From Hymenopus coronatus (lineage: Eukaryota; Arthropoda; Insecta; Mantodea; Hymenopodidae): a stretch of DNA of 64,000 bases. The DNA lies in NCBI GenBank assembly GCA_030762935.1, contig CM060900.1, positions 289,858,784 through 289,922,783 on the forward strand, in the 5' to 3' direction. The translations under genes were made by a program, and so were the position numbers. Below the pieces are notes generated by a model that saw only the letters and a program-made list of their open reading frames with translations, did no database searches and was not told where the DNA came from. Below, piece after piece: positions 1 to 11,835 of the stretch (within the stretch, counting starts at the first letter, position 1; each line of letters starts with the position of its first letter).

Positions 1-565
1 TTGCTTTTGAACTTTCTCCACTTTATCAAAATTTGATTTGTTTGTTATAATAATTGTTTCACTACCATACTGGAGAATTGGTTTGATATGGGCTTTATAT
101 ATATTATTCAATACTGTCTAGAACATCCCCATTTACTTCAGCTAATCTTTTCAAAATGGAAAGTCTTCTGCTGGCTTTCTCTGTTACTTTCAATATATGA
201 TGTTCCCATGTTAGATTGTTATCAAATGTTACTCCTAAATATTTATAAGCTTCAGTTTGGCTGATTGGAACTTTGTCCAATGTAAGTGAGACTGTCGGTG
301 TCTTATGAGATAGAGAGAATATTTGATAGTTTGTTTTTCTCTGTGTTAACTTGCATATCATTTATGAGGTGAGTGTGTGGTGATCGCCAGCAAAAAGGGC
401 ACAGTTGATATTATGTGATTCTTTCAGTTTTTTGGGTTGGTTATTTATAATCAGGTTGAAGAGGATAGTGCTGGAGACCGACCTCTTTTTGACTGTTGAA
501 TTTTGATATTGTTTCTCCATATCTAGTAGCAGAAAAGCACTGAATTAATTATAAAACCAATGCAG

Positions 566-1205
566 CACATTGTTATTTATTTATTTATTATTTATCCTGT
601 TTGGAGTTATGGCCATAAGGCCTTCTCTTCCACTCTACCAGCAATACATTAAATTCAACACAACAATGATACAATGAATAAAAGAATAAAGAACAAAAAT
701 ACAATTCTATACAACTTAATAAAAATATATGTAAAAAGGTGCAACAAATATACTGAAATGAAAAGAAAAAAAAAACTGTAAACAAAGCTATTTTAAGTGA
801 AATATTCATGTTGGTCGAAACACACAATAGTGATATTTACAATTGACATGCATGTTACTTGCCAGCACATAGAATATTAATAACAATAAATTAAGGTGGT
901 GATGTATCATATTAATACAGCAGCAGATTAGGTTTGATTACAAATGTGTGTCCTAATTTTCTGCTTGAACAGTATAACTTTTTGGCAATCCCTTACGTCT
1001 TCAGGTAGGGAATTCTAAAGACAAGCTAAATCTATTGTAAATGATGATGAATAGAAGTTTGTATCATGAGCAAGTTTAGCAAGTAGGAAAGAGTGACCTA
1101 TTTTATGCATTTTATCTAATAACTTTATTTGCCAAACTGAATCAAGTCTACAAAGACAGCTATCCTGTCTATCTCTCTTGGATTTCTTGGCTGAGTTTGT
1201 TTGTT
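566..1205 (-). mobile_element. 3' terminal fragment of a second LINE nested in the first
   Basis: Read on the minus strand, the RT of the surrounding LINE stops matching after QYQST near 1205. It is replaced by a different LINE C-terminus (SFTIDLACL, then a frame change to SLPEDVRDCQ and a stop), a 3' untranslated region, and an AATAA-rich tail at 600-566. Beyond 566 the host LINE resumes with its ILFNLIIN segment. This is a 5'-truncated insertion of about 640 bp. I could not identify a clear target duplication. Confidence 0.6.
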
Positions 1206-2278
1206 TAGTTGTAGATTGATACTGACTGAAATCTGCCTGTGCTGCAGTAAGTATATTTTGGTTTTCAAGAAACCAGTTAAGGCTAGTGCAGATCATCTTT
1301 TCCATAAGTTTAGCAGGGATACTAGTTAAGGAAATAGGTCTGTAGTTTTGGATATTTTCTGATGATTTATTTGGTTTCAGGATGGGCATTATTATAGATT
1401 TCTTCCATGCTAATGAAACCGATGTATGCAGGATTAAATTGAATAATTGTAGACAAATACTGTAACCTCTGTTACCGAAATGTTTAATAATTTCACTTGA
1501 TAAATGATCAGGTCCTGGACTTTTATTAGTTTTCAGTTGATCAATTGCATTGTTAAGTTACTGGATGTCGAGATCTTGTGTGAAGACATCATGAGTGTCT
1601 AGGCAGTGGAACTTGTTTTTAATTTGTTTTTGCCTCTCATTTTCTTTATTTTCCATGCTTTTCGATGGCGGTAAGTATTTAGTGTAGAATTTTGTGAAAG
1701 AATTTGCAAATTTTATCATTTGTTACAGCTTTGTTAGTTTTAATTGCTTGTTTAGGACATTGATAAAGTTATAGACTTTTTTATTAGCTTTTGTATAATC
1801 TAGTTTTTCTAAGAAATTTTGAAAAGACTGTTTTTTGGAAAGAATGACTTCATTTTCAAGTTCTGCTGCTTGTTTTCTCCAATGCTGTATATCTTGGTGA
1901 TGTGTTTGTTCAGCTTGTGATCTAGCTTCATCTTTGTCCTTCTTTAATTTGGAGAATTTTTCTGTCCAAAATGGTTTATAATGTTTCATTTTTCCTCTAG
2001 GTATGCATTTCTTTGCACATTCCAAAATATTGCTAAAAAATCTCTTTAGAAGAGCATCACTTGATAATGTATTATCTACTACAAATCTTGAAAAAAAGTC
2101 TTCTAATATCTGTTGAAACATCTCCCACTTTCTCCCACTTAGCCTTTTTGTAATTCCGAGAGCTTTTATTGCTAGTATTTTTGGAATTATGTTGTTTATC
2201 TGTACCAATGTCAATAGTTGTAATGATTATTATGTGTCCACATTGTGGGTCCTCTTCAATTTTTTTTAATATTGTAAC

Positions 2279-2929
2279 CAGGGCCGTATTTACGGCAGGG
2301 CAAACTGGGCAACTGTCCAGGGCAGCACATTTTAGGGGGTAGCAAAATTACTGGAAAGTTGCACGGAAAAGACGAAAATGCATCGCTCTTACACAGCTGT
2401 GCAAGATGCTCAAAAGTAACTATCTAGAGAGTGTTTACCCAAACTTAAACATAGCTCTACAAATATACTTGAGCACTCCTGCTTCCAACTGCTTAACTGA
2501 GAGATCATTTTCTGCTCTAAGACGCATAAATAATTATTTAAGAACATCACAAGTGAAGGATCATCTTGTTATCTTGTTCTTGCAATTGAATCTGACTTAA
2601 GAGTGACAATGGAGACAAACTCATAAACTTGTTTGCAAATGACAGTGCAAGGAGGAAGCCTCTTGATATTTAAACAGTACATGTTTTGACATCTAATATG
2701 GGGTGATTCCTCTTTAGTGTAAGTTCTTTCTGTTAAGAAGTTTCTACTTAAATTTTAATAAACTCACTTATGGTGTTTGCCACTCATACTTAGGTATCCA
2801 AACTAGTGAAACCATTCCCTATGGTGTGAAAATTTAAGTAATATATGTATTGCAAGTTGGGAGGTTTGCAAATGTTTTTTTTTTTTTTTTTTTTGCCCAG
2901 GGGCGTCAGAGGTCCTAAATTCGGGCCTG
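2279..2929 (+). mobile_element. Short hAT remnant with TIRs and degenerate 8-bp TSD
   Basis: The left end starts CAGGGCCGTATTTA and the reverse complement of the right end starts CAGGCCCGAATTTA, giving imperfect terminal inverted repeats of hAT style. Flanking octamers ATTGTAAC (2271-2278) and TTTGCAGC (2930-2937) agree at 5 of 8 positions. Inside, 2406-2600 encodes a hAT dimerisation segment (CLTERSFSALRRINNYLRTS), typical of ZMYM1-like hAT transposases. The rest of the transposase is gone, so it is non-autonomous. It interrupts the endonuclease of the surrounding LINE. Confidence 0.75.
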
Positions 2930-3570
2930 TTTGCAGCCATAATCAGAAGAGACTAGAGTTATGTGTGGATTAGATGGTGATCCATTATAATGTAAAAAAG
3001 CTGAAGTGTCTGTTTTATCATAAATAGATTCAAGAGTGTTTGAGGATATTAAGTCAATCATTGTTTCACCAGTTGGATTGTAATTTTGGTATTCCTATTC
3101 CTTTGCATGTGCATTAAAATCACTGTCAATAACAGTTTTCCTTCCAACTTCTATTTTACTAATATCTGCAATATTATTTGGAGGATTATATAGAGCATAT
3201 ATTTTGAAGTGTTGGTTGATTTCCATATTTATACTTTGACAGTTTCAGTTTTATCATTATGGTTTATATCCTTTATTATTTTAAATTGATGTGTCAAAGA
3301 TTTGTTATTGTTATTAAGATGCCACTAGCTACTTGTCTGGATTTCGGTTGTATGTATGTATAGTAATTCTTAAAGTGGTAGTATTTCACAGTTTCATCAG
3401 ATACATTTGATTCTAAAATAGCTAGCACCTTTATTGTCTCTTCTTTCATTATGTGTTGAAGTTCGGTTTCCTTGGCTGATGACAGGTCTCCTGCACTCCA
3501 CTGAGCAATAGTTATTTTGCTATTCTTTTTAATGCTTTTTGTTTGAGTGCCCAGGGTAGTCCTCAACAGA

Positions 3571-4045
3571 GATCCGATTGGTGGACTATTTTATCTCCAG
3601 AATATTTTACACTGGTAAACATTTCATTTGAGCTTTAATGTAACTGTTTTGGAATGAGCACCAGTTTTACGTTTGGCAATTACATCATTCATTCACAACC
3701 CCCAATTTGAATGGAGGGCTGCACCTACTGTTGGTCAGCGGGTTACTTGGACCTAGTCGGGAGGACTAACAATTTCCACTGACCATGTCTCTCATTGCCC
3801 ATGAGACACTTCACGTGCCATGGTAGGTCAGCATGTATGGCTGAGGTTTCTTCCTTGGTCAGGAAGGAGAAGAGAGATGAAAGGAGAGGAATGGAAAAAT
3901 AAAGACTCCCTAGCCCTCGGATACCCTAATAGCCTCGGGTCAGAAAAGAACAAGAGATGACCAAGGTAGGTCAGATAGAAAAGATTACAATGAGGAAGTA
4001 ATGTTTTGCTCAGCTTGGGCACCTTGTGGTCACCATCCACATATT
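3571..4045 (-). other. Probable 5' region of the decayed LINE
   Basis: This stretch lies directly upstream, on the minus strand, of the endonuclease start. It has an open stretch at 4040-3828 with no recognisable domain, followed by frames closed by stops. I read it as the leader or a remnant of ORF1 of the LINE, by position only. The element's 5' limit is probably near 4045, where the sequence passes into an unrelated plus-strand gene relic. Confidence 0.35.
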
Positions 4046-4055
4046 ATCCCCTAGG

Positions 4056-5314
4056 TGGGGATCCCTGAGGTGATGATTAATTATGTTATAAAGTGCATTA
4101 AATCATTCCCCACTTATGAATCGCACTATACCAGATGTTCAAATGATAAGAGATACTTACTGTCGCTTATGACACTACTAAGAATGTATGAATTATACTG
4201 TGAAGGGAAATTTATGAACAGGAATTTCATAAATTGGGTTTGGCCTTTAAAGCACCTAAAATGGATAACTGCCATGAGCATGACACTTTCCACATGACAT
4301 TAAAGGTTGAAAACAGTGATGAAGAAAAGAAGAAAATAGAAGCTGAATTACATGCACACCACTTTGAGGCAGAATTGGCATATTCATCCAAAAAAAGGAT
4401 AAAGAATTTTGAAAATCTCATGAATACTACAGATACTATACTTTTGATCTGCAACAATGTCTTCTGACACCTTTTCTTAATTCATTGGTTGCATTTTATA
4501 AGAGAGCATTGTGGACATACAACTTGACGGTCCACAACTGTAGCAATAGTGATATTACATGCTATTTGTGGCATGAGGTAGAAGGAGAAAGGGGTGGTAA
4601 TCAGATCGCTATGTGTGTTTTTAAATGCATTGCTTCATTTCCTGAAAATATAACTCAGATTATTCCATACTCGGATACCTGTGGAGCTCAGAACAATAAT
4701 TCTCATGTGTGTTCTATGTTTCTTGCTGCAATGCAAAGCAACAGAAATTTAGTTCAAGTTGATCATAAGTTCATGGTTAGTGACCACAGTCACATGGAAT
4801 GTGATGTTGACCATGAACTAACTGAAAAGCAGAAGAAATTAGAAGTGCAAATTCCCACCCTTATGATTGGATCCAGCTATTTAATACAGTTGGAAAAAGG
4901 AAGAAGTTCAATGTAGTTGAACTTAAACATTCAGATTTCTTGGATTTTCAGTCACTCTTGACAACAGTGCTGCTGCTGAGAAGGAAGAATGAAGACGGAG
5001 AGAAATTCAACTGGCATAATGCTAAATGGTTCCAATATCATAGAAATAATCCTGGAAAAGTGCTGTACAAAACAAGCTTAGATCCGAATGGAGACTTCAA
5101 GATCTTAAGTTTTCACCGCTATGGAAATGTAACCCAGTGTTGAAAGCGATGCCATGGTATACGGACGTTCTTTCCATATCAAAGGACAAAAGAAGGATCT
5201 CATGAACTTGCTACCTCTCATTGCTCCTATTTTCCACAACTTCTACAGATCGCTGAAGACAGGCAACATTTCAGATGAAGACCCAGACCTCGTTGAAAAC
5301 AAAGAAGTTTTGTA
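4056..5314 (+). pseudogene. DUF7869-like (RNase H-fold transposase-like) gene relic, copy 1
   Basis: The pieces read in order on the plus strand in several frames: an N-terminal piece with SFPTYESHYTR (4055-4297), a helical piece EEKKKIEAELHAHHFEAE (4234-4467), the core (4485-4916) with [37 protein letters not shown] and [14 protein letters not shown], then RRKNEDGEKFNWHNAKWFQY (4940-5143), and an ending LLPLIAPIFHNFY up to the stop at 5314. The order and motifs fit a large insect family usually annotated as DUF7869 proteins, thought to be DDE/RNase H-fold transposase-like. The acidic residues in YSDTC and MECDVD are candidates for the catalytic set. At least four frame breaks make it non-functional. 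No terminal repeats were seen. The family name is from memory and the function is inference. A second copy lies at 35.8-42.4 kb. Confidence 0.65.
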
Positions 5315-6964
5315 GATTTACTGACCTAGAGAGTCAAATGTATACTGCTGTTGTAACAAAATAATCAGTTAAACTTAGTGTACTTATTATTCTAAAATTA
5401 ACAGCTACTTTTTTGTATCATTTTAAAGTATCTGTAACATGGAGACAATTTTGTTGTTTTTAGGATACTGGAAAATGTTTTAATAATAAAACAACTAACT
5501 TGACTCTTAACAATATTATTTTACATTGTATACTTGTTTTTCTCTATTAACATTAGATATTGTGCAGTATGATAAACACAGGATAAGTATGAATGTACGT
5601 TTGGTGAAAACAGTATAAATCTGAAAATATTACATAATTAGGCAATGTTAATAACAATTTACATTGTTTATTTAATTTCCATTACTACTAGTGTTTTATG
5701 ACCTTCAATATCCAAATATAAAGTATAAAATTTAAGAAATTACAATCACCGATCTGGCATAACTCTTAAAATCTTTAAACCCCTTTCCTGTAAGAGTGTA
5801 TTTTTTGACTTATACTCTTTTTCCAGGTGATCAAAGAAATATTTTAAATAAAAAAAAGTATATATTACCATGAATAAATTTGTTTCACTTCAACATAGCT
5901 TCAATGGTACATAAAATATGATCTGTATACAATTTATCCCTATTACATATACATAATCCACAATTTCCTTTCTAATAAATCCTAGGTACAATTGGGCTGT
6001 CTCTGGAAAAAATATAAGTAACACTGTGGTTATCAATATATTATACACCAGGTTCACTACCTACACCTTATACTCACTTTTAAATCTATGTATAACTGTG
6101 TGGAATTTTGTTTTTAAGTGCATAAAATTATATCTTATATATCTTATAAAGCCTATTTAAAAAATTTGGATCCTATTTTGAGGTGTCAAAATGTTGGTTT
6201 TAAGGTTCTAAATTCCTAGCTTTACTTATTGCTTGATTGAGCATAGCTGAAAGTTGACATTACCCAGCGCATTATTTTGCTTTTAATGATAACTTCCTAC
6301 TTTATTTGTTAAAAGTGAGCAGAGATCACTGCAATAACCTGAACAAATTGATGAAGCACATGCAATATGCATTATTTACTACTGTCTATGTTATAGAAAC
6401 CTTTATATAGGAAGTTTAAATTTGAAAGCATTTAGATTTGTTGGAAAATTGTATCTGGAGTCAGTAGTTGTCCAGCATACTGAGTCATCACATTAATACA
6501 AAAAAAAGGAAAGTTTTTAGAATTGCTGTGGTTTTATTTTAGTAGGAAAGAAATCAAAATAACTGATACCGCATTTCAGGGGATCATTATTTCTACTTTA
6601 GTCACTAGGTGTGCAATTCAGATATTCAGATTAAGGAAAATATTGATAACATTCACAGAACTGTCTGCAAACTAGAGTTGGAATCACTAAGAGCAACTCT
6701 TATTGGAGTAACCCTAAATAAAGAGGGCAACAATGTGGAATGCAATTGCTGGAAGAAGGTAGTATTATGAAATATTTTTAACAGCTTAAGAGAAAGTAAA
6801 ATGGGAAGATAATTTGTAATATCAAACAGGGAACATAGTATGAAAAATTGGAAATGGTGGTGCAGATAATGAGCAGAAAATTGGTAGAAATAACATAATG
6901 AAATAAGAATTAATAAATAAGAGGAAAAACAGTGTAAGAGGTATGAGTATTTTAAAATAATGCA
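5315..6964. other. AT-rich stretch without a recognised gene
   Basis: No reading frame of convincing content and no domain motif was found on either strand. Open stretches near 6653-6997 are low-complexity and look accidental. It is probably old intronic or repeat-derived sequence. Confidence 0.5.
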
Positions 6965-9310
6965 GATGATGATGATGGTGATTGGGTTTAAGGGCATTCA
7001 ACTACTAGGTTATTAGCTCCCTTAGAAAACTAAACGTGGGTTGAGACCAAGTCTAAAATTGGGTTAAACTCAGCAAAGGATAAAATGCAAACTAAAATTA
7101 GATGTAAAAGGAACTGTGAAAACGATCTGTTGCTAAAACCATAAAAACTCATACAACAATGTAAAACAATGGAGTGTAAAAAGGGATGAAAGTAAGTAAA
7201 ACTAAAAGCATAGTAGAATGATACATAAAAAGAAGTAGATCCTGATGGTGAAACTAATTGTTGATAAAAATTTATAAACTGCACTGGGATCATTACCAAG
7301 GAACTCCACTAGAGAGGCTGGCAGCTGGAGAATTGTGCAAAGAGCTACTAGAGCAACACATGCGCTACCATCAGTGTCGCTCCATAGAGTGGACAGAGAG
7401 GTTCAGGATCTCTATTATAAAGGTAACTACGAGTGAAAAAATACAGTGGCCAATTTGCAACTGAGCCAACTGCACCTCCTCTCAACGAGAAGGATGTGAG
7501 GAGATTGCTCAGGTGACAGGGAGGTCTTTCACTTTCCTTAGCTTCTTACTGCATAGAGTTGACTGCTCCACATGCTAACCTGAAAGCACTGCTCTGTGCA
7601 CAACCACCCTAAAATCTTCCGCTTTTGCACTGGTAACCTTAACATTGGGCTCTGTTACTGCCAATTTTGCCGCCAAATCTGCCAGTTCATTCCTCGGCAA
7701 GCCAACGTGTCCAGGAATCCATGTGCACTCCACTTTAACCCCAGAAGCATGTAAAATGTGGAGGGTATCCTGGATGCACTGCACTAAAGGATGGCAATTA
7801 TACAGCTCATGAATACTTGAAGGGCACTAAGGGAATCACTAAAAATAAGGCAGTTACCTAATTTTTGATGGCGAATTTACAGAAGGGCTCGGTAAATAGC
7901 ATACAGCTCGGCAAAATAAATGGATATGCCAGTGGGAAAACCGAGATTAAAAGATGAGGTCCCAGTGACAAAGGCACATCCTACACCATTGGGACACTTA
8001 TTGCCATCATTGTATATACAAATATGGCCACTGTATTTTGATAAAAGTTCTAAAAATCAACTATGGATACTATAAACAGGCATAGTAGATTTCCCATAAA
8101 CTGTCATCCCAATATTGACATGGAAAGTAGTGTATAACCAAGGAGGGTACATCCTCTCCCCCTTGGAAAACAGCTTAGGCATGTCAATAGTGTGCTGCCG
8201 AGGAAGCTCACGGAAACAAAAATCTGCAGGCTTTGGACTCGGGGAGTGGCGGCGATACTGTTTGTCCAGCTCAGGGGAGAAAAATGCATGGAACTTAGTA
8301 TGCCCAGGCATGCACTTAATCCCACAGGTATAATTATCTAGCAGAACATCATGGCGACATAGCAGATTTCTCCCGATATGGCATAGAGGCTAACAACTGG
8401 GCTGGTTGAAAATGCTCCAACCGCCACACAGATGCTCTGATTATGGACTGTGTCTAATCTTCTGAGCTCCAATGGTCATGTTTAGAATAAACAATGCAGC
8501 CTTAGTCCAACTTCAATCGAATCCGTGCACGATAAAGCAACACTGTCCAATCCACTTAGTATCTGTATCTATTCAGAGAACGGTCACATTAGGTTTTCAG
8601 CGGTGCTATATGTGATGAACAACAAAGATTCCGATCGAAGATCAACCCAAGGAATCTCGCCTCATCTGTGAAAGGAAGTGAATCTGGTCCAAGTCAAAGA
8701 GGTGGCGGATATCCCCACCTATGATGCCAGAAGTTAACGCAGACTGTTTTCTCAGGTGAGAAACAAAAGCCGTTTTCCGAGTTCCAAACTTAGAGATTGT
8801 TCAAACATCGCTGGAGATGGCATTCCAAAAACAGTGTACGCTGAGAAGTGCAGAAGATGGCAAAGTTATCCATGATTAAACAGGATGAGACACCTGGGGA
8901 ACACCTAGCAATATGGAATTATTGCTATAGCAAACAGATTCATGCTTAGTACTGAGGCCTGCTGCACTGTTCTTTTGAATAAAATGGTTCGAAAAATTCA
9001 AGCCGACCCTTACTTGAAAACATGGTCCTGCATAAACTCCTGAATGAAGAAGGGTAGGTATATTCCAGTTGTGGAAAGAATATAATATCCTGCTCGCCAA
9101 CACATATCATAAGCTTTCTCCAGGTTAATAAATATCCCAACCATTTCACAGTTCTTAAGAAAGTCGTTCATAATCTGCGTTGATAGTGATACAAGATGGT
9201 CAGCCACTGACCTGCATCTTTGAAAACTGCCTCCCCTCTCCCCAATTACATAGTGTTCAAGTGTACATAAAAGCGGTTTGTATGATAAACAGTCAAAAGC
9301 TTTTGCAAGA
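6965..9310 (-). mobile_element. 5'-truncated LINE with RNase H (I/R1/LOA-like)
   Basis: The element reads right to left. RT fragments begin at 9310 with YKPLLCTLEHY, RCRSVADHLVSLSTQI and the palm motif INLEKAYD, then FIQEFMQDHVF and a broken VPQ motif near 8900. After a heavily broken middle, 7784-7575 encodes the RNase H end: VECTWIPGHVGL followed by NELADLAAKLA. The remainder to 6965 looks like the 3' untranslated region ending in a short GAT-type repeat (about 6966-6978), as many insect LINEs of this group do. Loss of many frames shows it is dead. The 5' side joins a hAT relic at 9310. Confidence 0.7.
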
Positions 9311-9660
9311 GGAATGATGAGTGAAATTAAGTTTTTCACAATTTGTTTTTGCAAAGTTGATTCATCAGGTTTGTCAATATTTGTATATTTTGTCAGGAAA
9401 GTTTTAAAATTAGGTTAGTTCATTTTCGAGATGGGTATGTCCACTGAAGCTAATGCTCTACAGAAATCCTCACAATACACTGAACATTTAGATGGCTGAC
9501 AATGCAGGATTTTACCATCAGAACTGAAAATATCCTTAAATTCCGCAGCATATTGCTGCACACAATAACTTGCACTACTTTTCACTCTGGGCTGGTTTAA
9601 TTCACTGTGAAGCCAAAACTGTCGATATGTAATTTCCCAACACAACTAGAAGGTTGTCTA
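9311..9660 (-). pseudogene. BED-finger hAT (CGGBP1-like) transposase N-terminal relic
   Basis: The minus strand from 9645 reads YAAEFKDIFSSDGKILHCQ, then CRALASVDIPISKMN. After a frame change at about 9412 it reads NFKTFLTKYTNIDKPDEST, then QKQIVKN at about 9340. This order, a degraded BED-type zinc finger followed by the ALASADIPISK-like and LTKYT segments, is what I know from CGGBP1-like hAT transposase proteins of arthropods. The finger is damaged: cysteines are displaced. The rest of the transposase is missing, replaced abruptly by LINE sequence at about 9310. Confidence 0.55.
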
Positions 9661-11835
9661 AATTTTGTGGATTCACAAATGGCAAAAGAATGACTAATTG
9701 ACTGTACAGTTTAACAAGTATAAGTGTATACACTTGCCGGGCTGTGAAGCAATAACAGGTGTATATTTATTAGAAGCAAATGGCAGTGGAGGAGTTCCCG
9801 TTCTTATATTGCGAGCTCATGTAACTAAGGAAAGCAGGAAGTTTATATTTTCTTCAAATTGGAGGGATACTATAGCTGACATATAATTTCTTCCAGTAAT
9901 TAACAACAAATTGTGTTGTCTGGCATGTGTAATTGAGCATTACAGAAGTGGATAGTTAAAAATAATTCTGCTGATTCTTTTGTGATTTTATGGAATTATG
10001 TGAAAATTATTTTAAAATAGTTTCCTTTATGCAATTTTTGGGTAACTTATGCGAATATCCAAAAATATTTAATTACATATAAAAAATTAGAAAATATGTG
10101 TTTTTATGTACAATAAAGTTTGAAATGTTTGGTCTAGTGCACACATCTAGAACATTAAACTTGGTTTCAAGTTCATGTTAGGACGCAAACAAAATATGTA
10201 TTTACCTAAAAATCTGAGTCCTTCTCATGAGTGATGACTGGCGCTTGGTTTCTGGGCCACATTGGTGTGTCCTTTATCCAGCTTTTGTCACGTGTTACAA
10301 TGTTAAATTTGTTTTTGCAACTCCTCCCATCACATCACCATTTTCTGCTCATTTACGAGGTGATGGGGGATCCAACTACTACTCTTCATATCAAGTGCTT
10401 CTTGACATGAAGATTTTCTTTAAGGATTGTCTTCACTGCTAGTGATCAAGTATTTAACTTCTTGAATCTTATAATGTGGAGCATGACCAGGCTTGCACAT
10501 TTTACTGTTCGAACTTCACTCTAAAGCTAGAAAGAACTGCGTTGGCTTACCACAACCCCTTGTTGCCAATTCTGAAAACTTTGAGTACTGAATTATAATA
10601 AATCTTTTTATTGATATAGTTAATTTAAGCTTATTGGTCACTTAGAGTAATGATGATCAGCAGTTTTTGAAATTCTATCATAACTTGCTTGTGCATTATT
10701 TGTGGAAAAATAATCAAATAAAGGAAACTTGTTAGAATGGCTTAGTAATAACATACATCCTACCAACAGAAGTGAAAGATTCCATTATCTATGAGAAAGA
10801 AATGTGTTAGGAAAAAGGTGCATTTAAATGAAAAAAAAATTGATTTGTTTCATTCAGATGGCTCTGCATCTGTTGTGCAAACAAACTACTTTTACAAAAC
10901 ATTATATCTTTTATCAATATCATGCTAATCAAGATAAACATTACCAAAAAATATTGCTTTATTACTCAGTTCCTTTTATAATAAGGAAAAAAACTATAAA
11001 GAAAGAGGCAGAATATTATTTTAACATTTCTATTTACTTAAAAGGAAGTAAGTATTCCTAGAATGAGTCATTTTACTTGTTCGTTTCCTCATTCTATCCA
11101 TTAACAAATAATGTTCACTGAATCTCTTTTGCATTTAATATGCAAGCCATAGTAATTTTTCACATGTTCCTTGTTGCATTCACCTGTAATATGCCAGATT
11201 ATCTTTGCCACCTCCACATTTTAAGACTAATATCTAATCACATATATGAATTTATTTTTGTCTCTATATTTATGGATTTATACTGTGCTTTACTTTCTTT
11301 GAGCCCCCTATGCTTTCTTTGGGTCTCCCCTCATTTAATCCTGAATGCAGACAATAGTATTTTCCATTTAAATAACTTGATATAGGCCAATATCCATAAT
11401 AGTATGGATATAGGCCAATATCCATGATAGTATGACATTGTGGACATGAGCTGATATTTTTAGCAATGCCAATGATCAGTAATACGTGAAACCCCTATTT
11501 TACACTTCCTTGGGGTACACTTAAAAGCAGTGCAAATTGAGGAAGGTGTAAAATCAAGGAAAATCATTATGATTGCATATAGAAAATTTGAGCAACATAA
11601 CTGATGACTATCACTTTTAATAACCAGTTCTCTATAATTGTGAACTTCCAAATGTATTAATGTCTTGAAATTTCAATTAATGCATTTATAAAAAAGCTCA
11701 GACCAATTTTTATTTGATAAAAAAGAATGAATTCCCATAATCTAAAAGCTATGTTTTACAAGGATATGTAGTTTTATGTATAACAAACAATCCTAGTAAA
11801 AAATAAAAATAAATGGAAAGAATGCAGCAATAATA
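9661..11835. other. No recognised gene
   Basis: AT-rich sequence with scattered short open stretches (for example 9698-9886, 10227-10442, 10828-11061, 11140-11385) that have no recognisable domains and frequent low-complexity runs. The only structure I saw is the short tandem duplication at 11379-11434. Confidence 0.5.
11379..11434. repeat. 28-bp tandem duplication containing a small palindrome
   Basis: Two 28-bp units (11379-11406 and 11407-11434) differ at one base. Each contains GGCCAATATCC, which pairs with the GGATATAGGCC of the unit border, so the repeat can form small hairpins. Confidence 0.8.

Larger units (their letters stand above)
1..3570 (-). mobile_element. Decayed APE-type LINE (jockey/CR1-like), minus strand
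   Basis: This is a non-LTR retrotransposon reading right to left. Positions 3566-2930 encode a broken APE endonuclease: the start resembles the usual IAQWNANGL-type opening (here IAQWSAGDLSS), and a DFNAHA-like segment follows in another frame. Positions 2214-1723 encode the basic linker. RT begins near 1389 with NYRPISLTS and continues after an insertion at about 560-1, with ILFNLIIN, CALFAGD where the catalytic FADD should be, YLGVTFDNNLTW, and a thumb-like IKPILQYGSE at the window edge. Every domain is split by stops and frameshifts, so it is dead. Two younger pieces lie inside it, at 566-1205 and 2279-2929. The element runs off the left edge. Clade placement is my inference from RT style. 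Confidence 0.8.

Noticed and set aside
588..827. Open stretch of 79 residues on the minus strand
   Set aside because: It lies in the AT-rich 3' untranslated part of a LINE and is hydrophobic by base composition.
6653..7299. Two hydrophobic open stretches on the minus strand
   Set aside because: Low complexity, no motif, and one overlaps the 3' untranslated region of a LINE.
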